Shown piece by piece: positions 22,654-34,835 of a stretch of DNA of 64,000 nt. Position numbers and translations under genes: made by a program. The DNA is taken from assembly GCF_033807715.1 (NCBI RefSeq), contig NC_084610.1, positions 4,299,269 through 4,363,268 on the forward strand. Reading direction: 5' to 3'. Numbering within the stretch: the stretch's first letter is position 1; each line of letters starts with the position of its first letter. Origin of the DNA: Cololabis saira (taxonomy: Eukaryota; Chordata; Actinopteri; Beloniformes; Belonidae). Under the pieces are notes generated by a model, which saw nothing but the letters and a program-made list of their open reading frames with translations, made no database searches and had not been told where the DNA came from.

Positions 22654-23308
22654 TGACTACGTTTACATGCATCAATAACCCTTTTAAAACCCGAATATTA
22701 GCAATAACCCGGTTTTGCACGGCCATGTAAACACCAATAACCCCTTTGAATAACCAGAATTTGCTCATATTTGGGTTTTTAAAAACCTGAATATGACCCC
22801 TGGGTTACTCCTTTTAAAACCTGAATATTGGGTCATGTAAACGCCAAACGGAATATCCCCATCAAACGGAACAGGAATTTGTTTTCTGCACATGTTCTGT
22901 TCACAAGGAATCCTGGTCTTTTGAGTCCAGGAAGTTCTTATAAACACGGAGAAACACAAGACCAGGAGGAGACTAATCACTTCATAAATGTAATGAAGGA
23001 TATGAACATTTCTGCATTTGTAGACGGTAGAAAGTACCGGGATAGAAGATTTACAAGAAGGTGAGTGAAAAGTTGCGCGAAGCAGCATTTGTTTTGAATT
23101 TGGATACAGGAAGAAGAAGCGGAAATGACGGGAATTGCGTCATGATGTTCTCCGCGCGTCGCTGGTTTGATCCAGATATCCTGAATGATTAATCACCATG
23201 TATACAGGGATAACCCCAGGGATAACGCATGGAAACGAATATTCTGAATGTTTCAGTAACCGGAATATTAGCAATAACCCGAATTTTGACTGCATGTAAA
23301 CGTAGTCA
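22654..23308 (+). mobile_element. DNA transposon with 18-bp TIRs and SANT-like remnant
   Basis: Perfect 18-bp inverted ends: TGACTACGTTTACATGCA (22654-22671) and its complement (23291-23308). A direct repeat, GAATATTAGCAATAACCCG, lies just inside both ends (about 22693 and 23263), in the same orientation. The middle keeps part of a DNA-binding protein frame, which argues this is a deleted autonomous element and not a pure MITE. Superfamily uncertain; Myb/SANT-like proteins accompany PIF/Harbinger transposases, which makes that a reasonable guess. Confidence 0.75.
22828..23150 (+). pseudogene. Myb/SANT-like (trihelix) protein remnant
   Basis: The frame 22828-23064 ends with EETNHFINVMKDMNISAF..DGRKYRDRRFTR, which fits the Myb/SANT-like or MADF pattern: acidic helix, 'L.G' turn, basic helix. 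A -1 shift at about 23058 continues as KVSEKLREAAFVLNLD, the expected third helix. So one frameshift breaks a domain that once read through. Such proteins help PIF/Harbinger transposases bind DNA. It lies inside terminal inverted repeats, so it belongs to the transposon. An alternative is an exon ending at the AAG/GTGAGT donor, which I think less likely. Confidence 0.5.
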
Positions 23309-23582
23309 ATGACTTAGTTGTGTTTTCATTTGCAAACACAAATAGTTGGCATTTCAAACACCATAAATGGGATGTGTCGTCATTAGAATTACGTCATTAA
23401 TAGTCCGTCATTGATAAGCAGACAAAAAATATCCAAACTGATATGATATTTTAATACTAAAGCCACAATAAATCATCTGGAGTCTGAGCTCTGATGGAGA
23501 TGCACCGGCATGGACGTACAACCTCGCCGAAAGCTCACTAACCAACACAAGCTGAGGAGGATCAGCATGCTGCCACTGCTCA
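23309..23582. other. Unique non-coding sequence
   Basis: No feature is recognised between the transposon and the CA repeat. Confidence 0.5.
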
Positions 23583-23642
23583 GCCATGCACACACGCACA
23601 CGCACACACACACACACACACACACGCACACACGCACACGTA
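23583..23642 (+). repeat. (CA)n microsatellite with CG interruptions
   Basis: CACA/CGCA dinucleotides over ~60 bp, interrupted by CG. Frames reading HTHT or VCVC across it are artefacts. Confidence 0.95.
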
Positions 23643-23849
23643 CCGTGCAGACTGAAAGAAAAACACGGCAGTAAGTTCCCCTCAGCTGTGCACACACAAA
23701 TCCATCAAACCGTGGCGCACATCTCCGACTTGTTAAGGTACTATTTGTCAGCTGCTCCTGGAGTGGCTGTGCGACTCCGCCACTAATTGCCACTGGTGCT
23801 AAATTTAGTAAGGGAGATATGAGGCCTTTTGATCAGAAGCGCTGAATCT

Positions 23850-23888
23850 AAAAAAAAAAAAAAAAGAAAAAAAAAGAAAAAAAAAAAG
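23850..23888 (+). repeat. A-rich tract
   Basis: Almost pure A with two G interruptions. Could be an old poly(A) tail, but no retroposon body or target duplication is visible. Confidence 0.8.
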
Positions 23889-25226
23889 ATTGCACTCAGC
23901 CTCGCAGGCAAGTTTACCGCCTCTCCCGCGCTCTCCCCCATCTTCCTGCCACTGGGGAATAGGTGAACTATTCCATATGTCAGCCTTGTCAATCAGCAGC
24001 AGAAATATGGGAAGTGCTCCCTCTCACTCGCCCCCCCGCTCCCTCCCCGCCTTTCTCTCCGTTCTCCCCCGCCAAAGATCCGGGGTGGATGTTGCTCGTC
24101 TCTCTGAGAATTCTGCCGCTGCTCCAGTGCGTGTTTGTTTATTTCCATGTCATCATGGGTGGTTTGGAACCTCAAGACAAGCAGGGAATATTAATCAAAA
24201 CAATCTCAGCCAGGAATTTTAATTGTAATATTAATCAACCCTTGTAAATGAGAGCGGGGCTCGTCAACAACCCCGGCAAACTGGATTTGGACAATGCTGC
24301 TCATTCGGCCTGCAAGAGAGGGAGGTTGGTTCAGCTTTTTATTCAAATCAAAATTCATGCTGAAGGCGATGTTGCAAAGTTACGAATCAAAGCCAAGATT
24401 TCAGCTTCTGGTGAGCTCGTAGTCGGACATAAAATAACCCGTTTTCACTCCCAACTCATCAAACAGCGTCTGCAGACTCTACCAGACGATATCACAATGT
24501 TCTTAACTCGTGTCATCGCCGCAAGGAAAAGCACCGTGCAGAAGAAAGAAGTGTGACAACTGATATCCAGTTCATGTCTGACGGTTTATAATGAACCTGA
24601 TGTTTTTATTGGAGACACTAATAATAAATCAGTCAAACCTTCAGTCATTCCACCCGTAGTTTCTGGGAAGTGTTTTCAGCACTCAGCTTTCTGGTCGCTT
24701 ACCAAACGTTTACTCAAGTTTACTCAAAAAAGAAAATGTTCAAAGGGGCGGAAGGAACCAGCCTGGTTGGACAACCCTGTTGTGACATCACCCTCTTAGT
24801 TTCAAGTGTCATTTGAGCGGTGAATCAGAAATGACGGCTGTGTTTAGCCAGTTAGCAAAAGTTAGCTATCATGGATGTAAAATCTCGCTACGGAGGTAAA
24901 AACCTCTTTTTTTGTTTCATACCAGGCTTTAAGACAATTTATTTCTTCTGTAAAGTCAACATTTTAATATGGAGCTCAACAGCAATTCATCGACCTACGG
25001 ACCCAGCCCCTAGTGGTCGTTCAAGGAAGTGACACATTGGCTTCATAAAGAAAAACACGCCCAAGAAAAGAGAGGACAGGAGTCTCCTCCACATTTCCTC
25101 CACGTCCCAGTGACCCTGAACTCTCACCTGTACCTCAACTAACTTATATCCCAGCATGCCACTCTTGTCAAACTTTGAACATAAGTTTAGAGAGATAAAA
25201 TACCAAACAGCAAACATCTGAGGTTT
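23889..25226. other. Unique sequence, candidate conserved element at 23940-24250
   Basis: The interval 23940-24250 has features common in vertebrate conserved non-coding elements: no repeats, several TAAT/ATTA homeodomain-like cores (AATATTAATCAAAACAATC, GTAATATTAATCAACC), and sustained mixed composition. This is inference without alignment. The 102-codon frame at 24248-24556 has no domain I recognise; the rest shows nothing. Confidence 0.4.
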
Positions 25227-26030
25227 TTAACCCTGGTGCTGTTTTCGGGTCAAAATGACCCAATTCTTCCATCCTTCTTTCCTCCTGCCATGCTCTCTCC
25301 TTCCTTCTTCCTTTCCTCTTTTCTTCCCTTTTTACCCTCCTTTACTCCTTTTTCTTCCTACCTCCCTTTTGTCATTCGTTCATTTATTACCTTCTTTGCT
25401 TTTCCTTCCTTCTTTCCTTTTTTTTCTCCATTCCTTCCTTCTTCCCTCCCTTATTTCTTTCCTTTTCTCCATTCCTTCCTCCCTCCCTTCTTTCCTATTC
25501 TCCCTTCTTTCCTCCCTTCCATCTTTTCTCCATTCCTTACTTCTTTTCCTACCGGTACTTCCTTCCTTCTTTTCTCCTTTCTTCCTTACTTCCTTCTTTC
25601 CTCCCTTCCTTACTCCCTTTCCTACTTCCTTCCTTCTTTTCTCCTTTCTTCCTTACGTCCTTCTTTTCTCCCTTCCTTACTCCCTTTCCTACTTCCTTCT
25701 TTTCTCCTTTCTTCCTCACTTCCTTCTTTCCTTCCTTCCATCTTTCTCCCTTCCTTCCTTCCATCTATTCTCCCTTCCTTACTCCCTTTCCTACTTCCTT
25801 CCTTCTTTCCTTCCTTCCTTCCATCTTTTCTCCCTTCCTTACTCCCTTTCCTACTTCCTTCCTTCTTTCCTTCTTTTCTCCTTCCTTCCTTCTTTCCTTC
25901 CTTCCTTCCATCTTTTCTCCCTTCCTTCCTTCCATCTTTTCTCCCTTCCTTCCTTCCATCTTTTCTCCCTTCCTTCATTCCTTCTTTTCTCCCTTCACCC
26001 TCCCTTGACCAAAGACAGCACAATGGTTAA
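25227..26030 (+). mobile_element. piggyBac-like TTAA element filled with polypyrimidine
   Basis: TTAA lies at both ends (25227-25230, 26027-26030), followed inward by terminal inverted repeats CCCTGGTGCTGTTTTCGGGT and the complement of CCATTGTGCTGTCTTTGGT. CCCT next to TTAA is the piggyBac pattern. Inside the left end is the palindrome GGGTCAAAATGACCC (25247-25261). The rest, about 25262-26000, is almost pure C/T. Such elements with TTCC cores are common in fish. No transposase is present. Confidence 0.75.
25262..26000 (+). repeat. ~740-bp polypyrimidine (TTCC-type) tract
   Basis: Nearly all C and T on the plus strand, with few purines (for example near 25368-25390 and 25551). The second half has a higher-order unit, CCTTACTCCCTTTCCTACTT followed by CCTTCCTTCTTT, repeated about five times. 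The long S/F/L/P-rich frames (264 and 275 codons) and the R/K/E/G-rich frames on the minus strand are artefacts of this composition. Confidence 0.97.
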
Positions 26031-29000
26031 AAATTACAAAATGTATATCATTCAAATTGGTTTTCTGAAACACCAACAATAGAATAATATTCAAATCTCC
26101 TGTATTGTCCGAATGCAGTCCGATGTATTTCTCCACCTGGTTGTTGGGGTTCTTACCCTGAAATATGTTCAAGTAGATCTGAACTTGAAGATACCCAGTA
26201 ATTTAGGCGGAATGGCAAGAGCTCTGGTCCAGACAGAGACGGTGGAACCATGCAGACAGAATAAACCAATTGTTTGACCGTGTGACACATTTGGATTTTC
26301 TCTGGCCCACATTTGGCTGGACTTGTGCTATTCAGTGTGGCTGCCTCACATTCACTAGTCATCCTGCATTTTCTTGCAGCACTTTGGGAACATCTGGCCC
26401 ATGTGGGAACCCAAGTCAGACCCACCTCATGAGCTTTGAGACACATCTGGACCAGGCAATACTTCCCAGCACTGAAGAACTAGCTCAGATCAAGCCCAAA
26501 AATGTCTGTTTTGTGGCTAGAAAAAGAAAAGCATCCATCTAAGGGCACTTATTTCGATTTGTGCCAAGTCAGATCAGGGAAACAACCTTCATGGCTGTAG
26601 CTAATCTCCAATAGTTGTTTTATAGCTATCCATGCAATGACAAAAAGCAATGTTTTCCTCTTGCTGATTGATGCTATGAGCAACATCATAACTCATAATC
26701 TTTCGCTGCATGTGGGAAGTTTTGTCGGTCGTCTGGGTTACGACGAACCAACTTCATCTTTAGAAAAAATAAACAAGCTAATTTTTGTGCAAGCATTGCC
26801 AATAAATATTGTCTTTTAGTGATGTGACGCCATCCAGAAGGCTCTTATTCTAATTAATACATTTTTCATGATGCGGGCAAATGGTTAATAAAGAGCTTTG
26901 TGGGGAGATTGATCCCCTTGAAAAGAACATCCATAAAGGACACAAATCAGACTAAAAGCACTGTCCAAACAAGACACACAGAGGTTAAGGACAGCCGTCG
27001 ACGTGCAGCAGCTTTTTAGAAGTTGCCATTCCATCACGGCTGTTTATTCCACTTGTTGTTTCTTCTTTTTAGGACTCAACATTCACACTAGCTGTCCGAA
27101 CGGTTAAAAGGTTTGACCCAGTCCCTGATTTTGCCTCAAAATGATGGTTTCTGCACGTACTGTAAAGGCATGAATGGCACCTGAAGATTGTGTCCGCTGG
27201 CGTTGCTCGGGATTGGCAGTGATCGATTTAGGAAGGCGGCCATTAACGAACGGCAGGGTGCTCACTGGAGCACATAGAGATAGAAGATTTACAAGAAATC
27301 AATATGAATACAGATCGAAATGGTGTAATATAATCAGTTGTTGTGTTATTAATAGCACTAACAGGCCGCAGCGAGCAGCTCTGGGTCGGCCTGGAAGAGT
27401 CTGTGGATGAAGGTGGGTTGCCTGAAGGCCACGTCTTGATAAGTGGAGCTTAACGAAAGGGTGGATGATCGCAAATCACAGGGACAGTCAGTGTTGGATG
27501 AAGAAACCTAAATACAATATGAAATACAGAAATCCTGCTTATAAGGTGGGCGAATGTTGAATGCTGATTAGATGTTACAGTAAGTACAGTGGGTATGATT
27601 TCCTGTCACGTACAACTTCCAGTGGGGTGAAACCTTCAAAGCCGGACTGTTTTGATCATTTTATGGTAACAGGAAGTAGGATGTGGACGTTGCAGAATGA
27701 CAAGACACTACGGCATCAAAGCGTTGTGCATCCCAGTTGTCATATCTCCAGCTTTTACGACATATGTGACAACATAATCAGCTAAAGTCTCCAGCAACAC
27801 AGGCTCCACACTTCTGGATGTTCACTTAATGAAGTGGAGAATGTATCCCCCGCTATAAATACTCCACCTCTGCCACAATTGTGTGCTTGTGTGTGCACGT
27901 CTTTCCTCCATATGAGAGGTTCGCTGTGATGACTTCTCTGCAGGCGAGGACCCCCCATCCTCATCCCCACAAACATAGTTTCTCAGTCGTCGGTTCATCC
28001 CGCACACAAGACCACCGCTGTCCTTTTCCTCTTGCTGACCGTGTGCATGTAAAAAAAGCTGCAATTGACCTGGTCGCCTTCGCAGCCTACCGTTCCACGA
28101 CCCACGGACAGCTGAGAGGCGAAGCCGGTTTCAAAGGTTCAGCCCTCCAAGCATCCAAAAGCATCCGCTACACCTCCTTCTTAACCTTTAATCCAGAGAA
28201 AGTCAAACTGAAATCTTTCCACACTTAAGCACCTGCAAGCATCTGGGTCCATCTCCAATTCCCTCCGCCGCTGCAACCATCGCTTCAGCAGGAACATCTT
28301 TTCAGATTTAGATGCAACAGCCCCCCGCATCCACCCCCATCACCCAAAACCCATCCGCCTCATTGACTGCAGCGGAAAACGATGAGTCGCAGGAGCGCGA
28401 GCACTGACTGACTCCTTCAGTGAGACGTATACAAACATGGGTTTGATCATTCTCTGCAGAGAGATGATTTAATTCCTCGTTGACAAAGAAGAGAGGAGAG
28501 AGTAAGTAAACGGGGTGCAGCGACCTGCTTTCAGAGTTGAGGAGATTTGCAACGGTTCTGCCTGGAACTTTAAATACCCTCAGCAACGTCAACGTCATCC
28601 AATATTCAAGAAAACCAATGACTTCGGGGGAAATTTTCTCATTTGACCCAAAGTCAAACTTCAATTTATAGATTAGAAAAAAATTTAAAAATTCTAGATG
28701 TTGGATATTGGACTCATCGTCTTCACAGAATAGCTATAGCACAATTAAATACAATTATTTCCTGGAGTAGATGGAGTTAGAGCACAAAGAAAACATTTTT
28801 TATAGAGTTGAGGTCAACACTTTGACCAAACACTTCAATGTTGATCTTTTAAATGAATGGCAACCAGTTTTAGTGTTTATTTAGGGTTATTGTTGTGCTT
28901 AGAGGTTATTTTAAACATTTCTGATACCCAGCCTTTGGGTATGGACTCAACGATAATTAATCCAATGGTCTAATAATCATAACTTAAATTGTTAAAAAAC

Positions 29001-29094
29001 AAAAACAAATTGTATTAAAATGCACAAAAGATAAAAGAATATCAACCTAATTAAGAAATCCAGGAATTTCACAAAACAAAGGCTAAACTTTTGC
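26031..29094. other. Unique non-coding sequence
   Basis: No gene is recognised. At 27284-27302 a 19-bp stretch (GATAGAAGATTTACAAGAA) repeats part of the SANT remnant at 23041-23059; it may be a tiny fragment of the same transposon family. The rest, including frames of 115-118 codons around 27880-28660, shows no recognisable domain. Confidence 0.5.
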
Positions 29095-29405
29095 AGAGCA
29101 TCATTGAAGGTAGACTAACAGGGAAGCACGGAGGGGGCAGCGTCGTGGTTGGTGGCTGCTTCTGTCCTCTGTCAAGAAAGTGAAAACAACAGGCATATCA
29201 CATTCTAACATGACAAGGAGGTAAAGCTCAGATAAAAATCAACACAGACTTGGTTCAGAAAAGTAATATCAAAGTCCTGAAATCACCCAGTCAGAGTCCA
29301 GACCTATATCCCGTCAAAAACCTCTGGGAAGACCTACAAAAGAGCTGTACGGACGAGATCGCCTCATGCTATGAAGGAGCTTTAACTTATTTTCACAAAG
29401 AAGAA
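29095..29405 (+). pseudogene. Tc1-like transposase relic
   Basis: Collinear remnants read AAGCACGGAGGGGGCAGCGT..GTGGTTGG..GCTGCTTCTG, then CAGTCAGAGTCCAGACCTATA and CTCTGGGAAGACCTACAAAAG, the Tc1-type 'SPDLNPIENLW' region with catalytic-site surroundings. Stops and shifts are frequent. Terminal repeats are not seen. No function remains. Confidence 0.6.
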
Positions 29406-29471
29406 TAGGATACAATTCCAATGTTTAAAAAGATGTCTACAGTTATTTCATTGGGACAGGTGTTCAAAATA

Positions 29472-29493
29472 CCCCCCCCCCCCCCCCCCCCCC
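29472..29493 (+). repeat. Poly(C) run of 22
   Basis: Uninterrupted 22 C. It is likely length-variable and error-prone in assembly. Confidence 0.95.
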
Positions 29494-32400
29494 AATTTTT
29501 TGCCTCCTCTGGATTTCTGTTCATTGAAAAATGTATTAAAGATGTAACCAGTTTGACATTTTTGTTGTTACTTCTGTCTTTATATGTTATAAACCTGCAA
29601 TTTAGACTTTATATGATGGATGGATGGACTTCAGAACAAATAGAAGGATAAATAAAGGTCATTTTCAGACCAACCCAATCTTTCTTGGTTATCAACGCCT
29701 GTCCACACCAAAGTACAGACCAAATAACTCAGTCACGTTTGTATATCAGAATTTTCAAGGTTATTCCAGGTCTGCTCCCTGGGGATTCTTCAATTTTTTT
29801 CTGAACATCCAAAACAATTTGAGCATTAGCGAGGTTGCCGAGTGCCTATATCTCCAATACAGCCACAAACCACTGGGGCTGATGATCTCAGTGTTGTGCA
29901 CTTGGCATGGCATCAAGAGACATTTCCAAAGACTCTCTTACGCACATTTGCCTCGAGGTGTTTGGAGAGACATCTCGTTTGTTTGTTAATCCAGTGAGAA
30001 CTGTCAAAAAACGTATTTGTCACAGAAAAACCACCAGCTACAGTCAATCAAAGCAACAAGACCATAAGAGGGTTGGAAAGTTAAAAATGTTATTTGGAAG
30101 TTTCAGCATAGACAAAATACTGAGAATTCACAGTTTGACAATGAATATAATATAATTTCCACTCTAAAAACAATTAAAACTTCAGTCTGTAAACTGTCCT
30201 TTGTTGTGAATTGAGGTTACAAAGGAGGTGCCGTTGGCGTTGATTGACGTTGGAAAACAAGTTTTCTTCAGAGAACTCCCTACAGCTCCAAACCAACTCC
30301 AGGTGGATGAATGAGTAGGTGCAGGACAGACTCAGAATTTCAGAGCTCACACCTGCACACAATCTGTTACTGTCCATCACTGCAGTGGGAGTGATGTAAG
30401 ACTTTAAGGGACCCAGAAATCCTCCACTGATGAAACCCTTCATGAAGCCGAGAAATCCTCCGTTGACTTTTATCACGCCTGTGGATCTACCTTGGCTGTC
30501 TGTTCTCATCAGCCGTGGCCGTGGCAGACTCTTCTGCAGGGAGGCTCTGACTTCAACACATGTCGGCCCAACTCCGCCTGTCACCATGAGAAAACCGACA
30601 CCCACCCTGGCCGGGGCCGTCTGCCGAGAGGCGGCTTGAGAAAATAACCCGGGCTGTCGAGCCGTGGAAAGAGGAAAATAGCTCTCAGACTTGTCAAAGA
30701 GAATGTTTAACTCTGAGTGAAGGAAACATTGTTTGCCAGGAGTATGTGTGTCTGCATGTGTGTTATCTATGCATCTGACACTCTGGACTACCGGTGGAGG
30801 CCCTCCGTGGGCTCATGTGGCAGGGGGATGTGGGTTTGTTCAAGCCACATGGGGCTCTGCAACCTCCAACTGGGCTCATACCGGGAGCAAGTGTACAGCC
30901 CCCCCCCATCCTCATCAACACAACATGCATCCGCCAGACAGAACAAATTACACTCCTTGCACCCCCACCTACAAGCACCCCATCCAAAAAACAAGCTCAC
31001 ATTACATCCAAACCAGACTGTGGTGTCTGCATCCTCTCTCAGGCCAATGGTTCTCCTGTTGAGATAGGTGTGAGGCGGGTGGGGGGGATGTCTGATTTGT
31101 TCCTACTTGTTTTCATCTGCCAGCTATACGTTATCATTTCATCTAAAGCCCAACTATTGTCACTTCCTGGACCCAAAACCCTAAAAAGAGAATCAAACCA
31201 ATTCATCTGCTTTACACTGATGGATGGACGACCATGATTGGCATTACGCTTCTGGTTTGTTGGGGGAAACTCTGAAGCCCAGAACAGGGCAGGCTTTGAG
31301 CACCTTCCCCACTGGGAGATGGGTTTCACAGTTTGATGGGAAAGAAGAAGGTTTGTTCACAAGAGTGACCCCCAAATGGGTTTGTCTGCAGTTTCAATCA
31401 AGGGCCTGCCTTTGTTTGCCTTTTAGGTGCTGGCCAACTTGTTAGTTTTCCAAAGTGGGACATGTTTCACCAAAACTGTATGGACTTTGCCTGTTTTTTG
31501 GCCCATGTTTATTTGGTATCCCACATGGGCTCAACATATCTGACCCACACAGTCTTCCCATAATACTGAAATCATAAAGGATTGCTTTGGCCATTTTAAG
31601 CCCAAGCGCACTCAAGTAGTCCACTGCAAATCCAGTTCCACATGGATATGCTGCCTGGGATGGTACAACTGAACACAATGACATCATCAACATAGACATT
31701 CAATTATTTTGACTATTTCTGATGGTAGAACTGAACATGTTGATGTTGAATTCATCAAATTTTACCCAATTCAGCAACAAAATCTAATTGTTTATTGTAC
31801 AGTATAAGTAAGATGTCTGATCCTATTTTCAGTTGAACAGGCCTAAAAGAACATGAGGGGGAATGGGAGTCCTTTGAACACAGTATCCTCAGTATCTCCT
31901 CCAAATTCCAGCCCAGTCTCACATCAGACACAGATCCTTTTGTGCAAGATGCAAGAAGCATGATCAGGCCAGTCCAAATTACTCAATGCAGGTTTTTCTT
32001 AGTCTATTTTTTAGAAAATGCTACCATTTTAAGTATTGGTGGAATAAGGTAACAGTTTCATTTTATTTTCAGAATGAGTTTTTTCAGTTTCTAAAAAAAT
32101 AATTTGTCATTTTTACATAAAGGGGGTTGTTCATTTACTACTTTTTATTATTTTTCATGTCATATAACCTAACTATCCTGATTACCTGGGAGACCATAGT
32201 CTATACAGTATATAGACTCCACCCAACCTCAGGTCATCAAATATTGGGTAATAGGCATAACAAGCATGCCTTCCAGCTACAAAAAGCTAGATATTCTAGT
32301 GTAGCTTGGCCTATGCTACCCTATGATGTTGACTAAGCTTACCTTTCATTAATTCTGTAACGTTGGCACCACACCTGTCCATCCACTCTCGTTTCAGATG

Positions 32401-34599
32401 CCGATACATAAGTGACATCTGAAAGAAGGCCCGGCAGAGGTCTAGGTGGAACTCCGCCAGATGAAACGGGCCTATGAGTATCTCATCTCCACACTGAACT
32501 GATCACAGGTGTTGAAGGACAGTCTCAACAAACTCAGTATTTTTCAGTATTCTGCTGGTCTTAGTTCCCCCCCAAGAATGTGACCAAAAGCTATCGATCT
32601 TTTCTTACCTTTATCATTTGCATTGTGGACCAACGTTGGCATGGCAGTAATGCGTGAGTGGGGTTTTAGTTCCCACAGAATCTGAGGTAAATATTAAACA
32701 TATTTGAAAATAGTTGCATTGATGGAGAGATAGTCACCATGTGTCCTTTTTTTCTTCAGTTCAGCTAATTGATAAAAAAATATTTAATAGACAACACTAA
32801 AGGCCTGCTGGCAGGTACTACTTAAGGTCAGATTTAAGGATGTCAAAACGGTTTCACACGGCTTGTTTCTTAAAAGAAAAATGTAAAGAATTATATGGCA
32901 ATTAATAAGCAATATCTCATCTTTGACCACATTTATGGACAAATTATTTTACTGGACCACTTCAAGTGCCATCACAAAAGCCCTAATAGTAGTGTTACTA
33001 CAAAAGATGAATTATTTATCGTTAACTGTTAAAATGTGCCATAAAGTAGGACAGTTGAAGCTTGTTTTGTTGTTGACATGTTTTTCCAGCGCTTCAATCA
33101 GATGTTTTTATCAGTTAAAAATACGTACTGAAAGGAAAATGTTTTGTCTTTTTAAAGATGAATTGAATAAACATTCTTTAAAATGGGTAATCAACAAAAG
33201 AAAAGAAGCTATTTTCTTAAGAGTGGATAACAAAGATAGAAATACAAAGTGATGCTTTGCTTGCATTTTAAAGTATCACGCACCAGTTCAATTGTAATTA
33301 ATTACATTTCCACCCAATGAATCTGATACAATCGCTCTTTCATTCTTTTCTCTTACATCTTCAGCTTTTTTGATGGACTGATGGTGTTAAAAATATATCC
33401 TCTAACAAAATAACACCTTTGTGAATCTTTTGTCCAAACAGAAGCTGCAGCAGCGCTGAAATAACGTACATCTGTACGGCAGATTGTCCCTGTGCCAAGT
33501 GTGAAGTAACATTCATTAAAAGTGACAAATACCTGATTTGCAAAGAAGGCACTGAGAGCAACATGTGCTAGAACGACATGTGGGATGTGGATGGTGAGAG
33601 AGACTTGTGAAAATGCTGAGGCTTTGTTTAGAAACCCAAGAAGTCAAGAGAGAGGAACATTTCACATTCAATCTTCCATGAATCTGCAAGAAACTAAGCT
33701 TTACTTTTGAGGTTTTGTGCCACAACGGTGCATGCTGCTCCATCCAGATTACAGAACAGTTCATTTTAAGCCCCGCCCACGAGAAAGAACTGGACAATAC
33801 CTTTTGTGACGTCAATCACAGGTTTTTAAGGACTTTTTGGAGCTCTGGTGGTCAACATCTTGTCAATGCTGACTGTATAACCCCAAGTTAACACAATAAT
33901 GGGAAAACGGGCGGAACAAACCCATTGACGTCAGTCACAATCAGCTAGCCATTTAATCTTGGCTCATAGCCACTACTGTAACATTAACACCACTAATTCT
34001 GTTTAAATCTGTCCATCTGTTTCAGATCTTGTTATGCTTACAGCATCTGAAACCAGAACTACCAGCTCCCACCGGTAGCCTGGTCAGCCTTATCCTCCCT
34101 GCTCATGAAATGGTCTGGTAGCCCTCCCAGTCACAGCTTATTTCACCAGTACAGAACCTACAAAACCAACTGCAACGCGGTGGGGTCGGCCTTTTGTTTA
34201 CAAATGGCTGAGAAACAACCAAGATGGGGACAGAATTTCTAAAATTACCTTGAATCAACAAGGTTTTACTGCAAAGCCAACAACAGTGATTCACCAGCAT
34301 CCCAGTCCAAGTTGGATACTTTCTACCTTCTGCGTCCCTTGCTACTTCCCAAAGCGCCATCTCTGAATGCACAACACTGGAACCTGCAGCGTGGGAGTGA
34401 GAGATGCAGGGTAACGGCCTGGTCAGGCGGGGTAGAGATTTGTCCGTCAAGACACCTCTCCCTGGCCCTGCCCCTACTCAACCTTTCCCCGACCTTGAAC
34501 CTAACCTGGGGCTTGCTGATTGGGCCGGAGCTTCGGGAGCAGACCGCTGGCCTGCGGTCCCCACACCCGGTCATCCCGCTGCTGCTTCCACCTGTCTGC
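29494..34599. other. Unique non-coding sequence
   Basis: No supported gene in about 5.1 kb. Frames of 110-147 codons (for example 30174-30605 minus and 30794-31237 plus) have no recognisable domain and overlap other frames. CCCACATGGG-type motifs around 26390-26410 and 31520-31535 hint at a weak dispersed family I could not align. 32040-32160 and 32700-33300 are AT-rich. Confidence 0.5.
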
Positions 34600-34835
34600 T
34601 GTGCTGCTGACATCCCCGACTCCCCCAGTCTGGCCCTCGGCAGGAGGGTCCCCCCTTATGATCCAGGTCCTGCTCAAGGTTTCTTCCTCCTAAAGGGGAG
34701 TTTTTCTTGCCACTGTTTGGCTTAAGGTTTTTCTCCCACTAGGGGAGTTTTTACCTGCCATTGTTTATGTAATAATTGCTCGGGGGTTTATGTTCTGGGT
34801 CTCTGGAAAGCGATGTAACTAGATGTTCCAGGGAT
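34600..34835 (+). repeat. Fish dispersed repeat, GGTTTCTTCCT type
   Basis: Contains TGCTCAAGGTTTCTTCCTCC, AAGGGGAGTTTTTCTTGCCA and, further on, a second AGGGGAGTTTTTACCTGCCA and TCTGGAAAGCG. These blocks belong to a repeat known to be very common in fish genomes. The AGGGGAGTTTTT block occurs twice about 65 bp apart, a local duplication. I cannot assign the class with confidence. Confidence 0.6.

Noticed and set aside
23041..23064. Host exon ending at an AAG/GTGAGT splice donor
   Set aside because: The coding sequence continues in another frame past the donor, and the region lies inside 18-bp transposon ends.
23408..23793. Minus frames with VCVCV segments
   Set aside because: Driven by the CA microsatellite.
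25236..26082. Open frames of 264 and 275 codons rich in S, F, L, P, and minus-strand R/K/E/G frames
   Set aside because: They are translations of a polypyrimidine tract; any frame stays open because stop codons need A or G after T.
20690..27410. Similarity between GGCCTGGAAGGGTTTGAGG (20693) and GGCCTGGAAGAGTCTGTGG (27390)
   Set aside because: About 28 of 36 bases match with unrelated flanks; could be chance.
30174..30605. 143-codon minus frame
   Set aside because: No domain recognised; mixed composition; chance length is plausible in 64 kb.
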